Shown: piece after piece, positions 1 through 8,478 of the stretch
Numbering within the stretch: position 1 is the first letter of the stretch
How the letters are laid out: the number at the start of each line of letters is the position of its first letter
Assembly (NCBI GenBank): GCA_900099715.1
Contig: FMTG01000002.1
Location: 124,001 to 188,000 of the forward strand
Direction: 5' to 3'
DNA from: Ruminococcaceae bacterium YRB3002
Lineage (GTDB): Bacteria; Bacillota; Clostridia; Saccharofermentanales; Saccharofermentanaceae
DNA: 64,000 nucleotides
The notes under the pieces: model-generated
What the model was told of the DNA's origin: nothing
The model's input: only the letters and a program-made list of their open reading frames with translations
Databases searched by the model: none
Position numbers and translations under genes: made by a program

Positions 1-1
1 G

Positions 2-364
2 ATCTCACGCGGGCATGATATATCGGTAATAACCGGGCGCCCGTACAGTTCATATGAACCGTCACGCCAATGGCTCGATGACCACGGACTTCAGAAGGCC
101 AAGTTGTATTGTCTCAACAAATACGGCAGGGACAGTTTTATCAGAAACAGCGATTTCAGTCTTGAGCTTGAGGACTACTATAAGATGGATTTTGATATTG
201 CGGTGGAAGATTCGCCTAAGGCGTTCAGATTCTTTGAACATCTCCCGGAACTGAAAGTTCTGGTATTTGACAGACCCTGGAACAGGGAATGCGTTTTCCC
301 GAATTCGAACTATACGAGATGCTGTGACTGGGCAAGCATAAGGAATGCCGTGAACCGGAATTAA
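2..364 (+). CDS. HAD-superfamily 5'-nucleotidase-like protein (C-terminal part)
   Basis: The open frame runs in from the left window edge, so only about the last 120 residues are present. Visible HAD features are an ITGRP segment (motif II region, T/S after a hydrophobic strand) near the start and DIAVEDSP (motif IV acidic pair) followed by VLVFDRPWNR, the layout of the NT5C/YqfW group of cytosolic deoxynucleotidases or related phosphatases. The catalytic DxDxT motif lies outside the window. It is followed by an editing-protein gene 17 bases downstream with a GGTGATTT leader. Substrate cannot be decided from this part. Confidence 0.7.
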   Translation: MSRGHDISVITGRPYSSYEPSRQWLDDHGLQKAKLYCLNKYGRDSFIRNSDFSLELEDYYKMDFDIAVEDSPKAFRFFEHLPELKVLVFDRPWNRECVFPNSNYTRCCDWASIRNAVNRN

Positions 365-381
365 TTGTTGGCAGGTGATTT

Positions 382-927
382 ATGGAACTGATGGACGGCC
401 GGCCGGAGAACTGCTGCGGGAGACTTGAAAGAGAGATCAGAACTTATGATCTTCTGGATAACCTTGGTATTTCTTATCAGCGGACTGACCATGAAGCCAC
501 AGATACGATGGAGGAATGCAATGCGATTGATGCTATTCTCGGAGTCGTGATCTGTAAGAATCTCTTTCTCTGTAATAAACAACAGACCAGATTCTACCTT
601 CTGATGATGCCGGGGAACAAAGCTTTCAAGACAAAGGAATTATCACATCAGATCGGTTCCTCGAGACTGTCTTTTGCTTCCCCGGAGAATATGTACAAAC
701 ATCTCGGATTGGAACCCGGCTCTGTCAGCATAATGGGACTCATGAATGATCATGATGAACAGGTACAGCTGCTGATAGATGAAGATGTTCTGAAGGATGA
801 GTATCTTGGATGTCACCCATGTGTCAATACATCCAGTCTGAAGATAAGAACCTCTGATATAATTGACAGATTCCTGCCTGCGACAGGGCATGAACCTGTA
901 ATTGTTCATCTGACCGGTGATTCCTGA
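382..927 (+). CDS. YbaK/ProX-type aminoacyl-tRNA deacylase
   Basis: 181 residues matching the YbaK/EbsC editing-domain fold: an N-terminal helix with LxxLGISYQRTDHEA, a central strand with VVICKNLFLCNKQQTRFYLLMMPGNK (the conserved K-N-L-F-L core), and a C-terminal GLMND...LLIDEDVL...GCHPCVNTSSLKI segment in which GxHPxxNTxxL is characteristic. Family members clear mischarged tRNA-Pro in trans, and by family knowledge this one probably acts on Ala- or Cys-tRNA-Pro in the cytosol. Length fits the free-standing ProX/PrdX class. It sits just after the nucleotidase gene, with no visible functional link. Confidence 0.85.
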   Translation: MELMDGRPENCCGRLEREIRTYDLLDNLGISYQRTDHEATDTMEECNAIDAILGVVICKNLFLCNKQQTRFYLLMMPGNKAFKTKELSHQIGSSRLSFASPENMYKHLGLEPGSVSIMGLMNDHDEQVQLLIDEDVLKDEYLGCHPCVNTSSLKIRTSDIIDRFLPATGHEPVIVHLTGDS

Positions 928-979
928 ACTGAACTGTTGTTCAACAATGGTATAATAGTATCGCAAAAGGAGATGTGAT

Positions 980-2050
980 ATGGCTTTTGCCTCAATGTTC
1001 ATCGTATTTATAGTATTGATCCTTATCGTTCTGGGAATCCAGTTTCTGGTCGGTCTTATTATGCTCATAATCGGGCTTGTTAACAGTAAGCGTGCCAAGA
1101 AGGTCTGGCCGGTCCTTCTCGATATCCTTGGTGTAGTGAATATGGTGCCGCTGATCGCCGCTATTGTCGGCACAGTATATTTTTATAACTGGTCGCAATA
1201 CAACAAGGAGCATATGCTCGAGAAGTATGATTCTGTACCCGAAGCCTGGATGAACGAATCTTTTATAACTGAGCAGCAGGCTGCAGGTCAGGCACTTAAT
1301 GCTCTTATCGCTGCAGCAAGCAGTGGGGACCGGGATGAATTTGTCGAGAATTTCTCTGAAGTAACACAGGAACGGGAAGATTTTGACGAGCTTATCGATG
1401 CTTTTATGGAGGAGTTCCCTGAAGGTCTTTCTTACGAGGGGTTTAAGCGTTCGACCGGAAGATCTCTCGGAACATCGGAAGGTTACGGGACAAGATCTGC
1501 CGATGCAACTTACCGTGGCAAATTTAACGGCGAGTGGTATTTTATCCGGATCAAATACTGTTATAACGGCGATTCTGATGATGAGATCGGTGTGTTTTAC
1601 CTGTCTATGATGAATCTGTCAGGAGAGGCAAACTATCAGTTCGGTGATACGGAATACAACAAGAATAATGATACCCTTTACCTGTATGCTTATATGCCCG
1701 GATCAGATGAGGTTAACGCCAGGATGATAAATAACTATCCTAAACTGTGGGAGGAATCTGACGGTCCTGTTCTGACTGCGGATGAGATGCGCGAAGTGCT
1801 TGCTGGCTATGATACACTGCAGGATGCGATAGATGCAGGTGCCATAGGTCATCCGAACTGTAATCCTCTCTATAACGGAGTTAACCTCCATGAGTATTAT
1901 TATGAGCTTCAGCCTGTTAACGGAGAACCCCGATATGCTTTCATACGCACATCAGGCGATTACGGCGCTGTGCAGGCAGCTTATGAATATACGGAGACTT
2001 CCGGTGATTATGATAATCCTATCGTTGAACATAGAGTTATTCAGTCATAA
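980..2050 (+). CDS. Membrane-anchored protein of unknown function, paralogue 1
   Basis: 356 residues. Two hydrophobic segments (about residues 2-34 and 46-72) precede a soluble, acidic domain. The soluble part begins with a helical block (QQAAGQALNALIAAASSGDRDEFVENFS) ending in FMEEFPEGLSYEGFK, followed by Tyr/Asp-rich beta segments and a DAIDAGAIGHPNCN motif near the C terminus. The gene at 18014 has the same architecture and shares several blocks, so these are paralogues. The helical block resembles DUF5104-like domains, but this is only a recollection. A TATAAT lies at 951-956 and AAGGAGATG precedes the ATG. Function unknown. Confidence 0.75.
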   Translation: MAFASMFIVFIVLILIVLGIQFLVGLIMLIIGLVNSKRAKKVWPVLLDILGVVNMVPLIAAIVGTVYFYNWSQYNKEHMLEKYDSVPEAWMNESFITEQQAAGQALNALIAAASSGDRDEFVENFSEVTQEREDFDELIDAFMEEFPEGLSYEGFKRSTGRSLGTSEGYGTRSADATYRGKFNGEWYFIRIKYCYNGDSDDEIGVFYLSMMNLSGEANYQFGDTEYNKNNDTLYLYAYMPGSDEVNARMINNYPKLWEESDGPVLTADEMREVLAGYDTLQDAIDAGAIGHPNCNPLYNGVNLHEYYYELQPVNGEPRYAFIRTSGDYGAVQAAYEYTETSGDYDNPIVEHRVIQS

Positions 2051-2279
2051 GCACGCATAAATGATAATTGAAGGTCTGACTTGAATCAGAACCTCTTCAG
2101 GTACTGCCCGATAGTCTGTTCGATATCTGAGAGAGGGTCGGTCATTCCGCGGTCAACATGGCGATCCTCCGTAAAACATACACAATTTTGCGGGATTGTG
2201 TATCTTGCGCGAAAAGCATTTACATTATCTGCCTTCCTGTATGTCTGCTGATCCTGACGGAAAGTGTCCGGTATATTGA

Positions 2280-2546
2280 CTTCAGAGCAATTACTCTGAT
2301 TATTACGGGATGCAGCCGGTACTGTATGTTACCGGTGATTCATACGCTGTCATAATACAGGATGACTTCAGTGATTGTGACCTGTGGTACAGGAGCGTTT
2401 ATTCCGGTATACCGGCAGATGTTGAGTGGACTTTCTGGCAGTATTCGAACAGACACAGGCTGCAAGGCTATGACGGCTCCGAGAGGTATATTGACATGAA
2501 TGTATTTAACGGAACAGAAGATGATCTGATGGCTTATGTTTCATAA
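2280..2546 (+). pseudogene. C-terminal remnant of GH25 lysozyme-like gene
   Basis: The frame encodes about 88 residues beginning after an in-frame TGA at 2277-2279. It contains QPVLYVTGDSY, CDLWYRSVYSGIP, EWTFWQYSNRHRLQGYDG and IDMNVFNG, which is the ordered C-terminal half of glycoside hydrolase family 25 (strand, WxxxY, TFWQYS, DxNxF). The N-terminal half with the catalytic DxE is absent and the upstream frame is closed, so I read it as a decayed gene rather than a short protein. An ATG at 2310 could in principle start a 78-residue product. Confidence 0.7.
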
Positions 2547-2629
2547 TGAACACCGGAGCTTTGGAGTGTAGTATAATCAGGTAACAGGCGTTGTTGCCGG
2601 TATCCGCAATAATGGGGGAGAAGAATAGT

Positions 2630-4246
2630 ATGAGTACGGTATATGTTGTCGGTCACAGGAATCCGGACACAGATTCAGTTGTGTCTGCCATGGCTTATGC
2701 CGCTTTAAGGAATGCCTCCGGAGACAGAAACTATGTGGCCGGAAGGCTTGACCACCTGAGCGATGAGACAAAGAGAATGCTTGCTAAGTTCGGATTCTCA
2801 TCACCTGTCAGGATCAAGGATGTGAGAACACAGGTAAGTGATATCGATTTTGACAGGCCGCCTGTTCTTGAACCGTCTGCTACGCTGGATTATGCGTGGA
2901 AAACGATGAACGATAATGGGACGACATCTATACCTGTGGTGAATCCTGACGGAACGCTGTTCGGTACGCTTTCTGCAGGCGATATAGCATCCTATACGCT
3001 GAATACGATCGATGATCCCCACGTGACGGAACTGCCTCTCTTCAATCTGCTGGGAGTGCTCGAAGGGCAGATCGCGAAGGATGGAAAATGTGTTGACATG
3101 ATCTCCGGAGATATAGTTATTGCTATCCCGTCCAATGGCGGAGCAATCTCTTTTACAGGCAGCGACAGGATAGTGCTCTGCGGTGATCAGCCCGATATGA
3201 TCAGAAATGCTCTCGAGAGTAATGTGAACGCGCTGATCCTCTGCGGAGTAACACTCGATAAGGAACTTATCAGTCAGTATAAGGACAGTGATACCTGTGT
3301 GATCTATACGCCTTTTGACGTTCTCCGCACATCTAAACTGATCTCACAGTCAATGCCGATCGAGCGTGTATGTGCCAGGGAAGACCTTGTATGTTTTCAT
3401 CTGACAGACTATATAGATGATGTGCGCGATACGATCCTCAAGAGCCGCTACAGAAGCTACCCGGTTCTTGATGAGGAGGATAAAGTTGTAGGAACACTGT
3501 CCAGATTCCATCTCCTGCGTCCGAGGAGAAAGAACATCGTTCTGGTCGATCACAACGAGTCGGCTCAGTCTGTTCCCGGACTTGAACAGGCAGAGATCCT
3601 TGAGATAATCGATCACCACAGGCTTGCAGATATACAGACGTCACAGCCGATCAATGTGCGTAATGAGACTGTTGGCAGCACAACGACTATAATCGCCGAG
3701 ATGTATCAGGAATGCGGAATTGCACCTTCTCCTGCTATGGCCGGTCTCATGGTATCGGCTATATTGTCGGATACTGTCATGTTCAAATCCCCGACATGTA
3801 CGGAAAGGGATAAGGTGCTTGCCAACCGCCTTGCAAGGATCGCCGGAATTACCATAGAAGAGATAGGAGCTGAGCTCTACGATGCTTCAGGCGTTAATAA
3901 TCTCAGCGCAGAACGCCTTATCAGGACAGACTTTAAGGAATTCCACATTGCGGGACAGACCCTCGGTGTAAGTCAGATCATCTGCGTCGATTCGAAGTCG
4001 ATGACGGGCCGCAAAGATGAATTCCTTGAGACGATGGAAATGCTCAAGAAAAAGAATGGATACGATATGGTAATCCTTATGCTTACCGACGTTCTTCTCG
4101 AGGGAACGGTACTGCTATATATCGGAAGTGACGATGTTATCCAGAATGCTTTCTCTGCTGAAGCTCATGATAATGAACTGTTCCTTCCGGGTGTAATGAG
4201 CCGTAAAAAACAGATTATTCCGATGCTCACGGCTTTGTGGGGATGA
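2630..4246 (+). CDS. ppaC: CBS-domain manganese-dependent inorganic pyrophosphatase
   Basis: Family II pyrophosphatase, hydrolysing PPi to two phosphates. The N terminus has HRNPDTDSV (DHH-type metal motif), later VLVDHNE and IIDHHRLAD, and SAILSDTVMFKSPT, all conserved metal-site segments. A regulatory insert between the first and second metal motifs contains two CBS-like halves with a DRTGG-like block between them (about residues 55-290), the architecture of nucleotide- and Ap4A-regulated CBS-PPases. At 538 residues it has the full length of that subclass. I chose the ATG at 2630 because GGGGGAG stands 10 bases upstream and MSTVYVVGHRNPD is the usual N terminus; the frame itself extends further 5'. 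The following CDF gene begins 14 bases downstream. Confidence 0.93.
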   Translation: MSTVYVVGHRNPDTDSVVSAMAYAALRNASGDRNYVAGRLDHLSDETKRMLAKFGFSSPVRIKDVRTQVSDIDFDRPPVLEPSATLDYAWKTMNDNGTTSIPVVNPDGTLFGTLSAGDIASYTLNTIDDPHVTELPLFNLLGVLEGQIAKDGKCVDMISGDIVIAIPSNGGAISFTGSDRIVLCGDQPDMIRNALESNVNALILCGVTLDKELISQYKDSDTCVIYTPFDVLRTSKLISQSMPIERVCAREDLVCFHLTDYIDDVRDTILKSRYRSYPVLDEEDKVVGTLSRFHLLRPRRKNIVLVDHNESAQSVPGLEQAEILEIIDHHRLADIQTSQPINVRNETVGSTTTIIAEMYQECGIAPSPAMAGLMVSAILSDTVMFKSPTCTERDKVLANRLARIAGITIEEIGAELYDASGVNNLSAERLIRTDFKEFHIAGQTLGVSQIICVDSKSMTGRKDEFLETMEMLKKKNGYDMVILMLTDVLLEGTVLLYIGSDDVIQNAFSAEAHDNELFLPGVMSRKKQIIPMLTALWG

Positions 4247-4260
4247 TATTTGAGGTGAAT

Positions 4261-5403
4261 ATGGACAGGCAAAGAGAACACGTAATTGTTAGAACCAGCA
4301 CAATAGGTATCGTTACCAATCTGTTGCTCGTGGCATTTAAGATGTTTGTTGGTCTGGTGTCTAATTCGATAGCTGTCATTCTGGATGCTGTCAATAATCT
4401 GTCGGATGCGCTCTCATCTGTTGTGACGATCATAGGAGCCAAGCTTGGAGCCAGACAGCCGGACAGGAAGCATCCGCTGGGTTATGGCAGAATAGAATAC
4501 CTCAGTTCAATGACAGTGGCTGCACTGGTGCTCTATGCGGGTATTACATCGCTTGTTGAATCGGTCAAAAAGATAATCGAACCGGAGACAGCTGATTACA
4601 GCGCTGTATCTATTGTGATAATATCCGTCGCTATTGCTGTAAAACTCGTCCTCGGAATGTATGTAAAACGTCAGGGCAGGAAGGTGAATTCCGGTGCGCT
4701 TGTCGCTTCCGGATCTGATGCTCTGTTCGATGCGGTTCTGTCGGCATCAGTACTTGCTTCAGCGGTTATCTATCTTGTCTGGGGTATCTCGCTTGAGGCT
4801 TATGTTGGCGTTGTGATATCAGGTTTTATCATCAAAGCAGGTTTTGAGATGATGATGGAGACACTGAATGACCTTATCGGCAAGAGGGAGGATCCTGATA
4901 CTGTCAGAGAACTTAAGAGGATCATATGCGGGACTGAAGAGGTTCTTGGAGCTTATGATGTTGTGCTTTTTAATTACGGTCCCGACAGGAATTACGGATC
5001 TGTTCATATTGAGCTTCCTGATAATCTTAGTGTCTCAGAGGTAGACAGGATCACGAGGCATGTTCAGCAAAATGTTCTCGCAGAGACAGGTATCATGCTG
5101 ACAGGTATAAGTGTTTATTCACATAATACTTCGAATGATGAGGCATCTGTGATGAGGGACAACGTGCAGAAGAAGGTAATGGCTCATGAATGGGCTTTAC
5201 AGATGCACGGATTCTACGTTGATGCTGTGTTGAAGACCATCAGGTTCGATGTCGTGGTCTCCTTTGATGTTGACCGTAAAGAAGCAGTCAGCACCATATG
5301 CGGTGAGGTAAAGGAATTGTATCCGGATTATGAGGTGACTGTTGTGCCCGATGCTGATGTGACAGACCTTGAAGGCGCCGGAAGCAGGGAGGAGAAGAAA
5401 TAA
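4261..5403 (+). CDS. Cation diffusion facilitator family transporter
   Basis: 380-residue inner-membrane cation/proton antiporter. The N-terminal domain shows the CDF pattern of six membrane segments: residues about 10-35, then ILDAVNNLSDALSSVV with the acidic site of helix II, the conserved RKHPLGYGRIEYLSS loop, and SGSDALFDAVLS for helix V. A C-terminal cytosolic domain of about 110 residues follows. The usual His of helix V is not in its standard place, so the metal (Mn, Fe or Zn) is undecided. The ATG at 4261 has GAGGT four bases upstream; an in-frame GTG at 4237 overlaps the ppaC stop. The stop overlaps the next ATG (TAATG), indicating translational coupling. Confidence 0.9.
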   Translation: MDRQREHVIVRTSTIGIVTNLLLVAFKMFVGLVSNSIAVILDAVNNLSDALSSVVTIIGAKLGARQPDRKHPLGYGRIEYLSSMTVAALVLYAGITSLVESVKKIIEPETADYSAVSIVIISVAIAVKLVLGMYVKRQGRKVNSGALVASGSDALFDAVLSASVLASAVIYLVWGISLEAYVGVVISGFIIKAGFEMMMETLNDLIGKREDPDTVRELKRIICGTEEVLGAYDVVLFNYGPDRNYGSVHIELPDNLSVSEVDRITRHVQQNVLAETGIMLTGISVYSHNTSNDEASVMRDNVQKKVMAHEWALQMHGFYVDAVLKTIRFDVVVSFDVDRKEAVSTICGEVKELYPDYEVTVVPDADVTDLEGAGSREEKK

Positions 5404-5792
5404 TGTATGAATCTGATCCCGGTGAGACTGTCTATCTGTCAGACGCGTGTGATGTGTACTATCTCGCTGACAGGAATGCAGTGCTGGTTCACTGGAAGCA
5501 TTACTGTGAACTTGAAGAATACAGAACGCCTCTTGAATATGCACTTCGCGTGATCAAAGAGCATGAAGGGTGCAACTATGTTGCTGACACAAGGGACGGC
5601 TTTGAAGACAACCCGCTTGATACAAAGTGGGTAGCGGAGTACTTTATGCCTTCGGCGCGTGAATACGGCTGCAGGATCATATATTTCATTATCGATAAAG
5701 ATAATTCTCTTAAGGAAGAACTGGAAGGTCAGGAGAAGGATTCATCGTCTCTTTTGTCATTCAGATATATTTACGGGCTTGATGAACTGTGA
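5403..5792 (+). CDS. Hypothetical 129-residue protein coupled to CDF transporter
   Basis: Small soluble protein starting in the stop codon of the transporter gene. The pattern (strand VYYLADRNAVLVHW, helix YALRVIKEHEGCNYVADTRDGF, then WVAEYFMPSAREYGCRIIYFIID) has the alternating beta-alpha layout of STAS/SpoIIAA-like domains such as those found in unannotated Clostridia proteins; this is a fold guess and no catalytic motif is visible. Coupling suggests co-expression with the transporter. Confidence 0.6.
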   Translation: MYESDPGETVYLSDACDVYYLADRNAVLVHWKHYCELEEYRTPLEYALRVIKEHEGCNYVADTRDGFEDNPLDTKWVAEYFMPSAREYGCRIIYFIIDKDNSLKEELEGQEKDSSSLLSFRYIYGLDEL

Positions 5793-5800
5793 TGAGAATT

Positions 5801-5852
5801 TGCAGACGGTTCACACTTTCATAACACCTGTATATGCCGATTTTGTTATAAT
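5801..5852 (+). promoter_or_regulatory. Promoter with upstream element shared with 12141
   Basis: TGCAGACGGTTCACA (5801-5815) and ATAACAC (5821-5827), followed 19 bases later by TATAAT (5847-5852). The same ordered words occur at 12141-12191 before a leader-peptide gene, with 18 bases to TATAAT. It would drive the VOC gene starting at 5902. Confidence 0.55.
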
Positions 5853-5901
5853 CAAATTTGACATGATATGGTCATAATATAACAGATTGGAGAACCGAAC
5901 T

Positions 5902-6273
5902 ATGAAGATCACAGGATTTTCCCCTTTGATTGTTACGAAGGATGCAGAGGCAGTTGTGAAGGTGTTCGAAGACCTTGGTTTTGAGAAACGTCATACCAAG
6001 ACAGGCATCGAGGGCGGTCAGAATACCAATTACAACATGAAGGATTCCAACGGAAACCGCATTAATATTGCAAGTTCGAATAATGTTCCTCAGGATCTTA
6101 CAGCGATCACTATTAATGTGGATAATTTCCAGGAAGCATATGATTTCTTTATTGCTCATGGTTTTGTCAATCCGCGTGGTGATAAAGTGACTGATACACC
6201 ATCCTCCAGAGCAACAATGCTGTTCTCGCCATCAGGATTTGCCGTTACCATATCTGAGCATATCAAGGACTGA
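5902..6273 (+). CDS. VOC-superfamily protein
   Basis: 123 residues with a vicinal-oxygen-chelate fold: an N-terminal strand KITGFSPLIVTKDAEAVVKVFEDLGFEKRHTK typical of glyoxalase/bleomycin-resistance half-repeats, and a C-terminal half with YDFFIAHGFVNPR and TMLFSPSGFAVTISEH, ending in the conserved PxGxxxxIxEH-like strand. Members bind a divalent metal and act as lyases, dioxygenases or drug-binding proteins; the substrate is not deducible. Start ATG 5902 has GGAGAA nine bases upstream. A strong hairpin follows, so it is probably monocistronic. Confidence 0.8.
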   Translation: MKITGFSPLIVTKDAEAVVKVFEDLGFEKRHTKTGIEGGQNTNYNMKDSNGNRINIASSNNVPQDLTAITINVDNFQEAYDFFIAHGFVNPRGDKVTDTPSSRATMLFSPSGFAVTISEHIKD

Positions 6274-6299
6274 TATCAGACAATACAGATGATGTCTTT

Positions 6300-6332
6300 A
6301 AAGTGCTGTCCCGCTGTGCGGGGCGGCACTTT
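6300..6332 (+). terminator. Strong hairpin terminator after VOC gene
   Basis: AAAGTGCTGTCCCGC and GCGGGGCGGCACTTT form a 15-bp stem (two or three G.U pairs) around a TGT loop. The stem base supplies the T residues. It separates the VOC gene from the TetR promoter starting at 6342. Confidence 0.8.
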
Positions 6333-6341
6333 ACATGAGGG

Positions 6342-6398
6342 TTTACTTCGGTTGCATATGTGATATAATCATAAAAACGACAACACTGTCGTTTTTAT
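6342..6398 (+). promoter_or_regulatory. TetR-gene promoter with overlapping palindromic operator
   Basis: TTTACT (6342-6347), a 16-base spacer and TATAAT (6364-6369) form a good sigma-A promoter. A perfect inverted repeat with 12-bp arms, ATAAAAACGACA / TGTCGTTTTTAT, occupies 6371-6398 around ACAC, covering the predicted transcription start. Its place just upstream of a TetR gene suggests autorepression. Confidence 0.75.
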
Positions 6399-6418
6399 TC
6401 TGGAAGAAGGTGTTAACG

Positions 6419-7075
6419 TTGCCAAAGGTCAATGACGATTATCTGCAGGGTAAGAGAGATGAGATAATAAACGCTGCTTTTGAAGTGTGCAGGCGCAAAC
6501 CTGCATATGATGTGACAATGTCTGATATAGTGGCGGAAACCGGCATGAGTCAGGGCGGCGTATATAAGTACTACAATAACATCTGTTCCGTATATGCTGC
6601 TCTGATAGACAGAGCAAATCTTAAAGGAGATCAGATAAAGAGGATCAACGGGATAATGGCTTCTTCAGATGCTCCCGAGACAAAACTTCTTGAACTGTTC
6701 AAGGTGGCGGAACAGTTCTTCACGGATATGCTGATCAGCTATAACAAGATCCTTTTTGAACTGGGTACTTACTTCATCCAGAATCCGGAGACAGGGACAA
6801 TCGTGAACGGGCAGACTAAAGCAACACCTGTTTTCCCGTATCTCGCTCACAGCGTGTCAGAACTGATAGTAACAGAGGCAGGCACAGGTTACTTTAAGCC
6901 TGTCGTGCCGGTAGAGGATATACTCTCGTTCATTATCTCATCTTTCGACGGGATCATCAGGGATGTAACCCTGAATAAATGCTATGAACAGACATCTGAG
7001 GATGTGAGTGTTTTCGATGAGAAGAAAATGATCAGATGTCTGTATTTGAGTACATTAACACTTCTGGGCAGGTAA
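6419..7075 (+). CDS. TetR/AcrR-family transcriptional regulator
   Basis: 218 residues from the TTG at 6419, chosen because AGAAGGTG lies just upstream and LPKVNDDYLQGKRDEIINAAFEVC is the usual TetR N terminus; the frame stays open upstream but covers the promoter. The DNA-binding domain is residues about 12-60 with the helix-turn-helix MSDIVAETGMSQGGVYKYYNN. The C-terminal ligand domain is variable as normal for the family. The next gene, a lipoprotein serine hydrolase, starts 26 bases after the stop, so the regulator probably controls it together with itself through the palindrome at 6371-6398. The inducer is unknown. Confidence 0.88.
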   Translation: MPKVNDDYLQGKRDEIINAAFEVCRRKPAYDVTMSDIVAETGMSQGGVYKYYNNICSVYAALIDRANLKGDQIKRINGIMASSDAPETKLLELFKVAEQFFTDMLISYNKILFELGTYFIQNPETGTIVNGQTKATPVFPYLAHSVSELIVTEAGTGYFKPVVPVEDILSFIISSFDGIIRDVTLNKCYEQTSEDVSVFDEKKMIRCLYLSTLTLLGR

Positions 7076-7101
7076 TATCAGCCGGGGATAGGAGGGCAGA
7101 C

Positions 7102-8382
7102 ATGAGGAATGGACGGATTACGCTGGTCGTTTTATCGGTGATAGCTGCTGCGGTTATGTTCACCGCATGCGGGAGGAACGATATAAGCGATTACTCAGTT
7201 GCTTATTATGACAATGGCTCAGTAGAATATACGAACAAAGGTGACGGTACGGATGAACATACCGTGTTTGAATTGGCGTCCAACGGAAAGACCGTGGCTG
7301 CATATACTGCTCTGGCTATGGCTGATGAAGGCGTATTCTCTCTTGATGACAATATTATTCAATATCTCGGCAACGATCTGGTAACAGGTGATCAGAGGAT
7401 GAATGATATAACGATCAGACAGCTGCTCTGTCATACTGCGGGTTTCTCTCCCAGCTATGAACTCGGTGTGGATAAGAAGATACATACCGATCCCGGTACC
7501 GAATTCTGTTACTCGGGTGTCGGCTACATATATCTTCAGAGCGTTATCGAGAACGCAAGCGGAATGACGCTTGATCAGGCTGCATCTCATTATGTGTTTG
7601 AACCGCTGGGCATGAATAACAGTACTTTCGCGGGTGTAAAGACCATAACCCCTTATATGGCCCTCAGCAACGCGGTTCTCTATGCAATGCTCATGTTTGT
7701 CCTGTCATTTTATGTTTTGCTCCTTGTCTCCGGTGTGGTGGGAAAGATCAGCAAGTTTAAGTATTACACATTCAAAACGGCGTTTGTTGTCAGCTTTGCC
7801 GCAGCGGGGATAATCAATACAGTATTCCTTCTCTTTTTCTTCGTCTCGAAAGTGTTTATCCTGTTCCTGATCATCTATGCGCTGATGGGAACAGTGCTTG
7901 CCGTTGCAGGAAAGCATTCAAAGCTGTTCTATGCCTCAGTTCCTGTGCTGACCGCCGCATTGTTCGTCCTTGCTTTTGTGATACCTGTAAGTATTCCCGT
8001 CACCAATGATCTGATCGATAAAGCACCCAATTGTGCATATACTTTCAGATCAACCTGTGAGGACATGGCTGTCTTCTGTGAAGCCCTTATGGATAAGGCA
8101 AATGATCCGGATGGGCAGGATCAGATGTTCCTGCCTGCTGTTAAGATAGATGACAAGAACGCCTGGGGACTTGGCGTTGCAATAGAAGAAAGTGACGGAC
8201 AGGGGACAATGTACTGGCATTCCGGCATCAACCCCGGGTTCCAGAGCCTTTATGTGCTGTGTCCTGATCAAAACAGATATATTGTTGTACTGACCAACAG
8301 CGACAGCGGGCTGGATCTTGCCAGAGAACTGGCACGTGACTTCCTTGGGATTGACGGGGAGTGGGATATCAAACGGGGATGA
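7102..8382 (+). CDS. Lipoprotein serine hydrolase with internal membrane domain
   Basis: 426 residues. A lipoprotein signal with MFTAC precedes a serine beta-lactamase/penicillin-binding fold (PF00144-type): SxxK as ASNGKT, the hydrophobic block LADEGVFSLDD, RQLLCHTAGF, and YSG in place of the usual YxN. Between the Tyr motif and the C-terminal HSG (WHSGINPGFQS, KTG-equivalent) there is an insertion of roughly 130 residues with four hydrophobic membrane-spanning segments (about 190-315). The enzyme would be split around a membrane domain, with the catalytic parts on the outer face. ATG 7102 has AGGAGG at good distance; an upstream ATG overlaps the TetR gene. Likely a D-amino-acid peptide hydrolase or esterase. 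Confidence 0.8.
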   Translation: MRNGRITLVVLSVIAAAVMFTACGRNDISDYSVAYYDNGSVEYTNKGDGTDEHTVFELASNGKTVAAYTALAMADEGVFSLDDNIIQYLGNDLVTGDQRMNDITIRQLLCHTAGFSPSYELGVDKKIHTDPGTEFCYSGVGYIYLQSVIENASGMTLDQAASHYVFEPLGMNNSTFAGVKTITPYMALSNAVLYAMLMFVLSFYVLLLVSGVVGKISKFKYYTFKTAFVVSFAAAGIINTVFLLFFFVSKVFILFLIIYALMGTVLAVAGKHSKLFYASVPVLTAALFVLAFVIPVSIPVTNDLIDKAPNCAYTFRSTCEDMAVFCEALMDKANDPDGQDQMFLPAVKIDDKNAWGLGVAIEESDGQGTMYWHSGINPGFQSLYVLCPDQNRYIVVLTNSDSGLDLARELARDFLGIDGEWDIKRG

Positions 8383-8478
8383 TCTGACGGGTCTTTATAT
8401 ATTGACGATCACTGATTATAATAAAATAAGTTGGATTAATAAGTGATAATCGTGTATTAGTGCCTTTCGGAGGTCTGT

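Noticed and set aside
643-1173. 176-codon minus-strand frame
   Set aside because: Opposite strand of the deacylase gene and the next gene's start; low-complexity composition and no ribosome binding site.
2158-2355. 65-codon plus-strand frame before the lysozyme remnant
   Set aside because: It matches no family, is out of frame with the remnant, and reads like random sequence.
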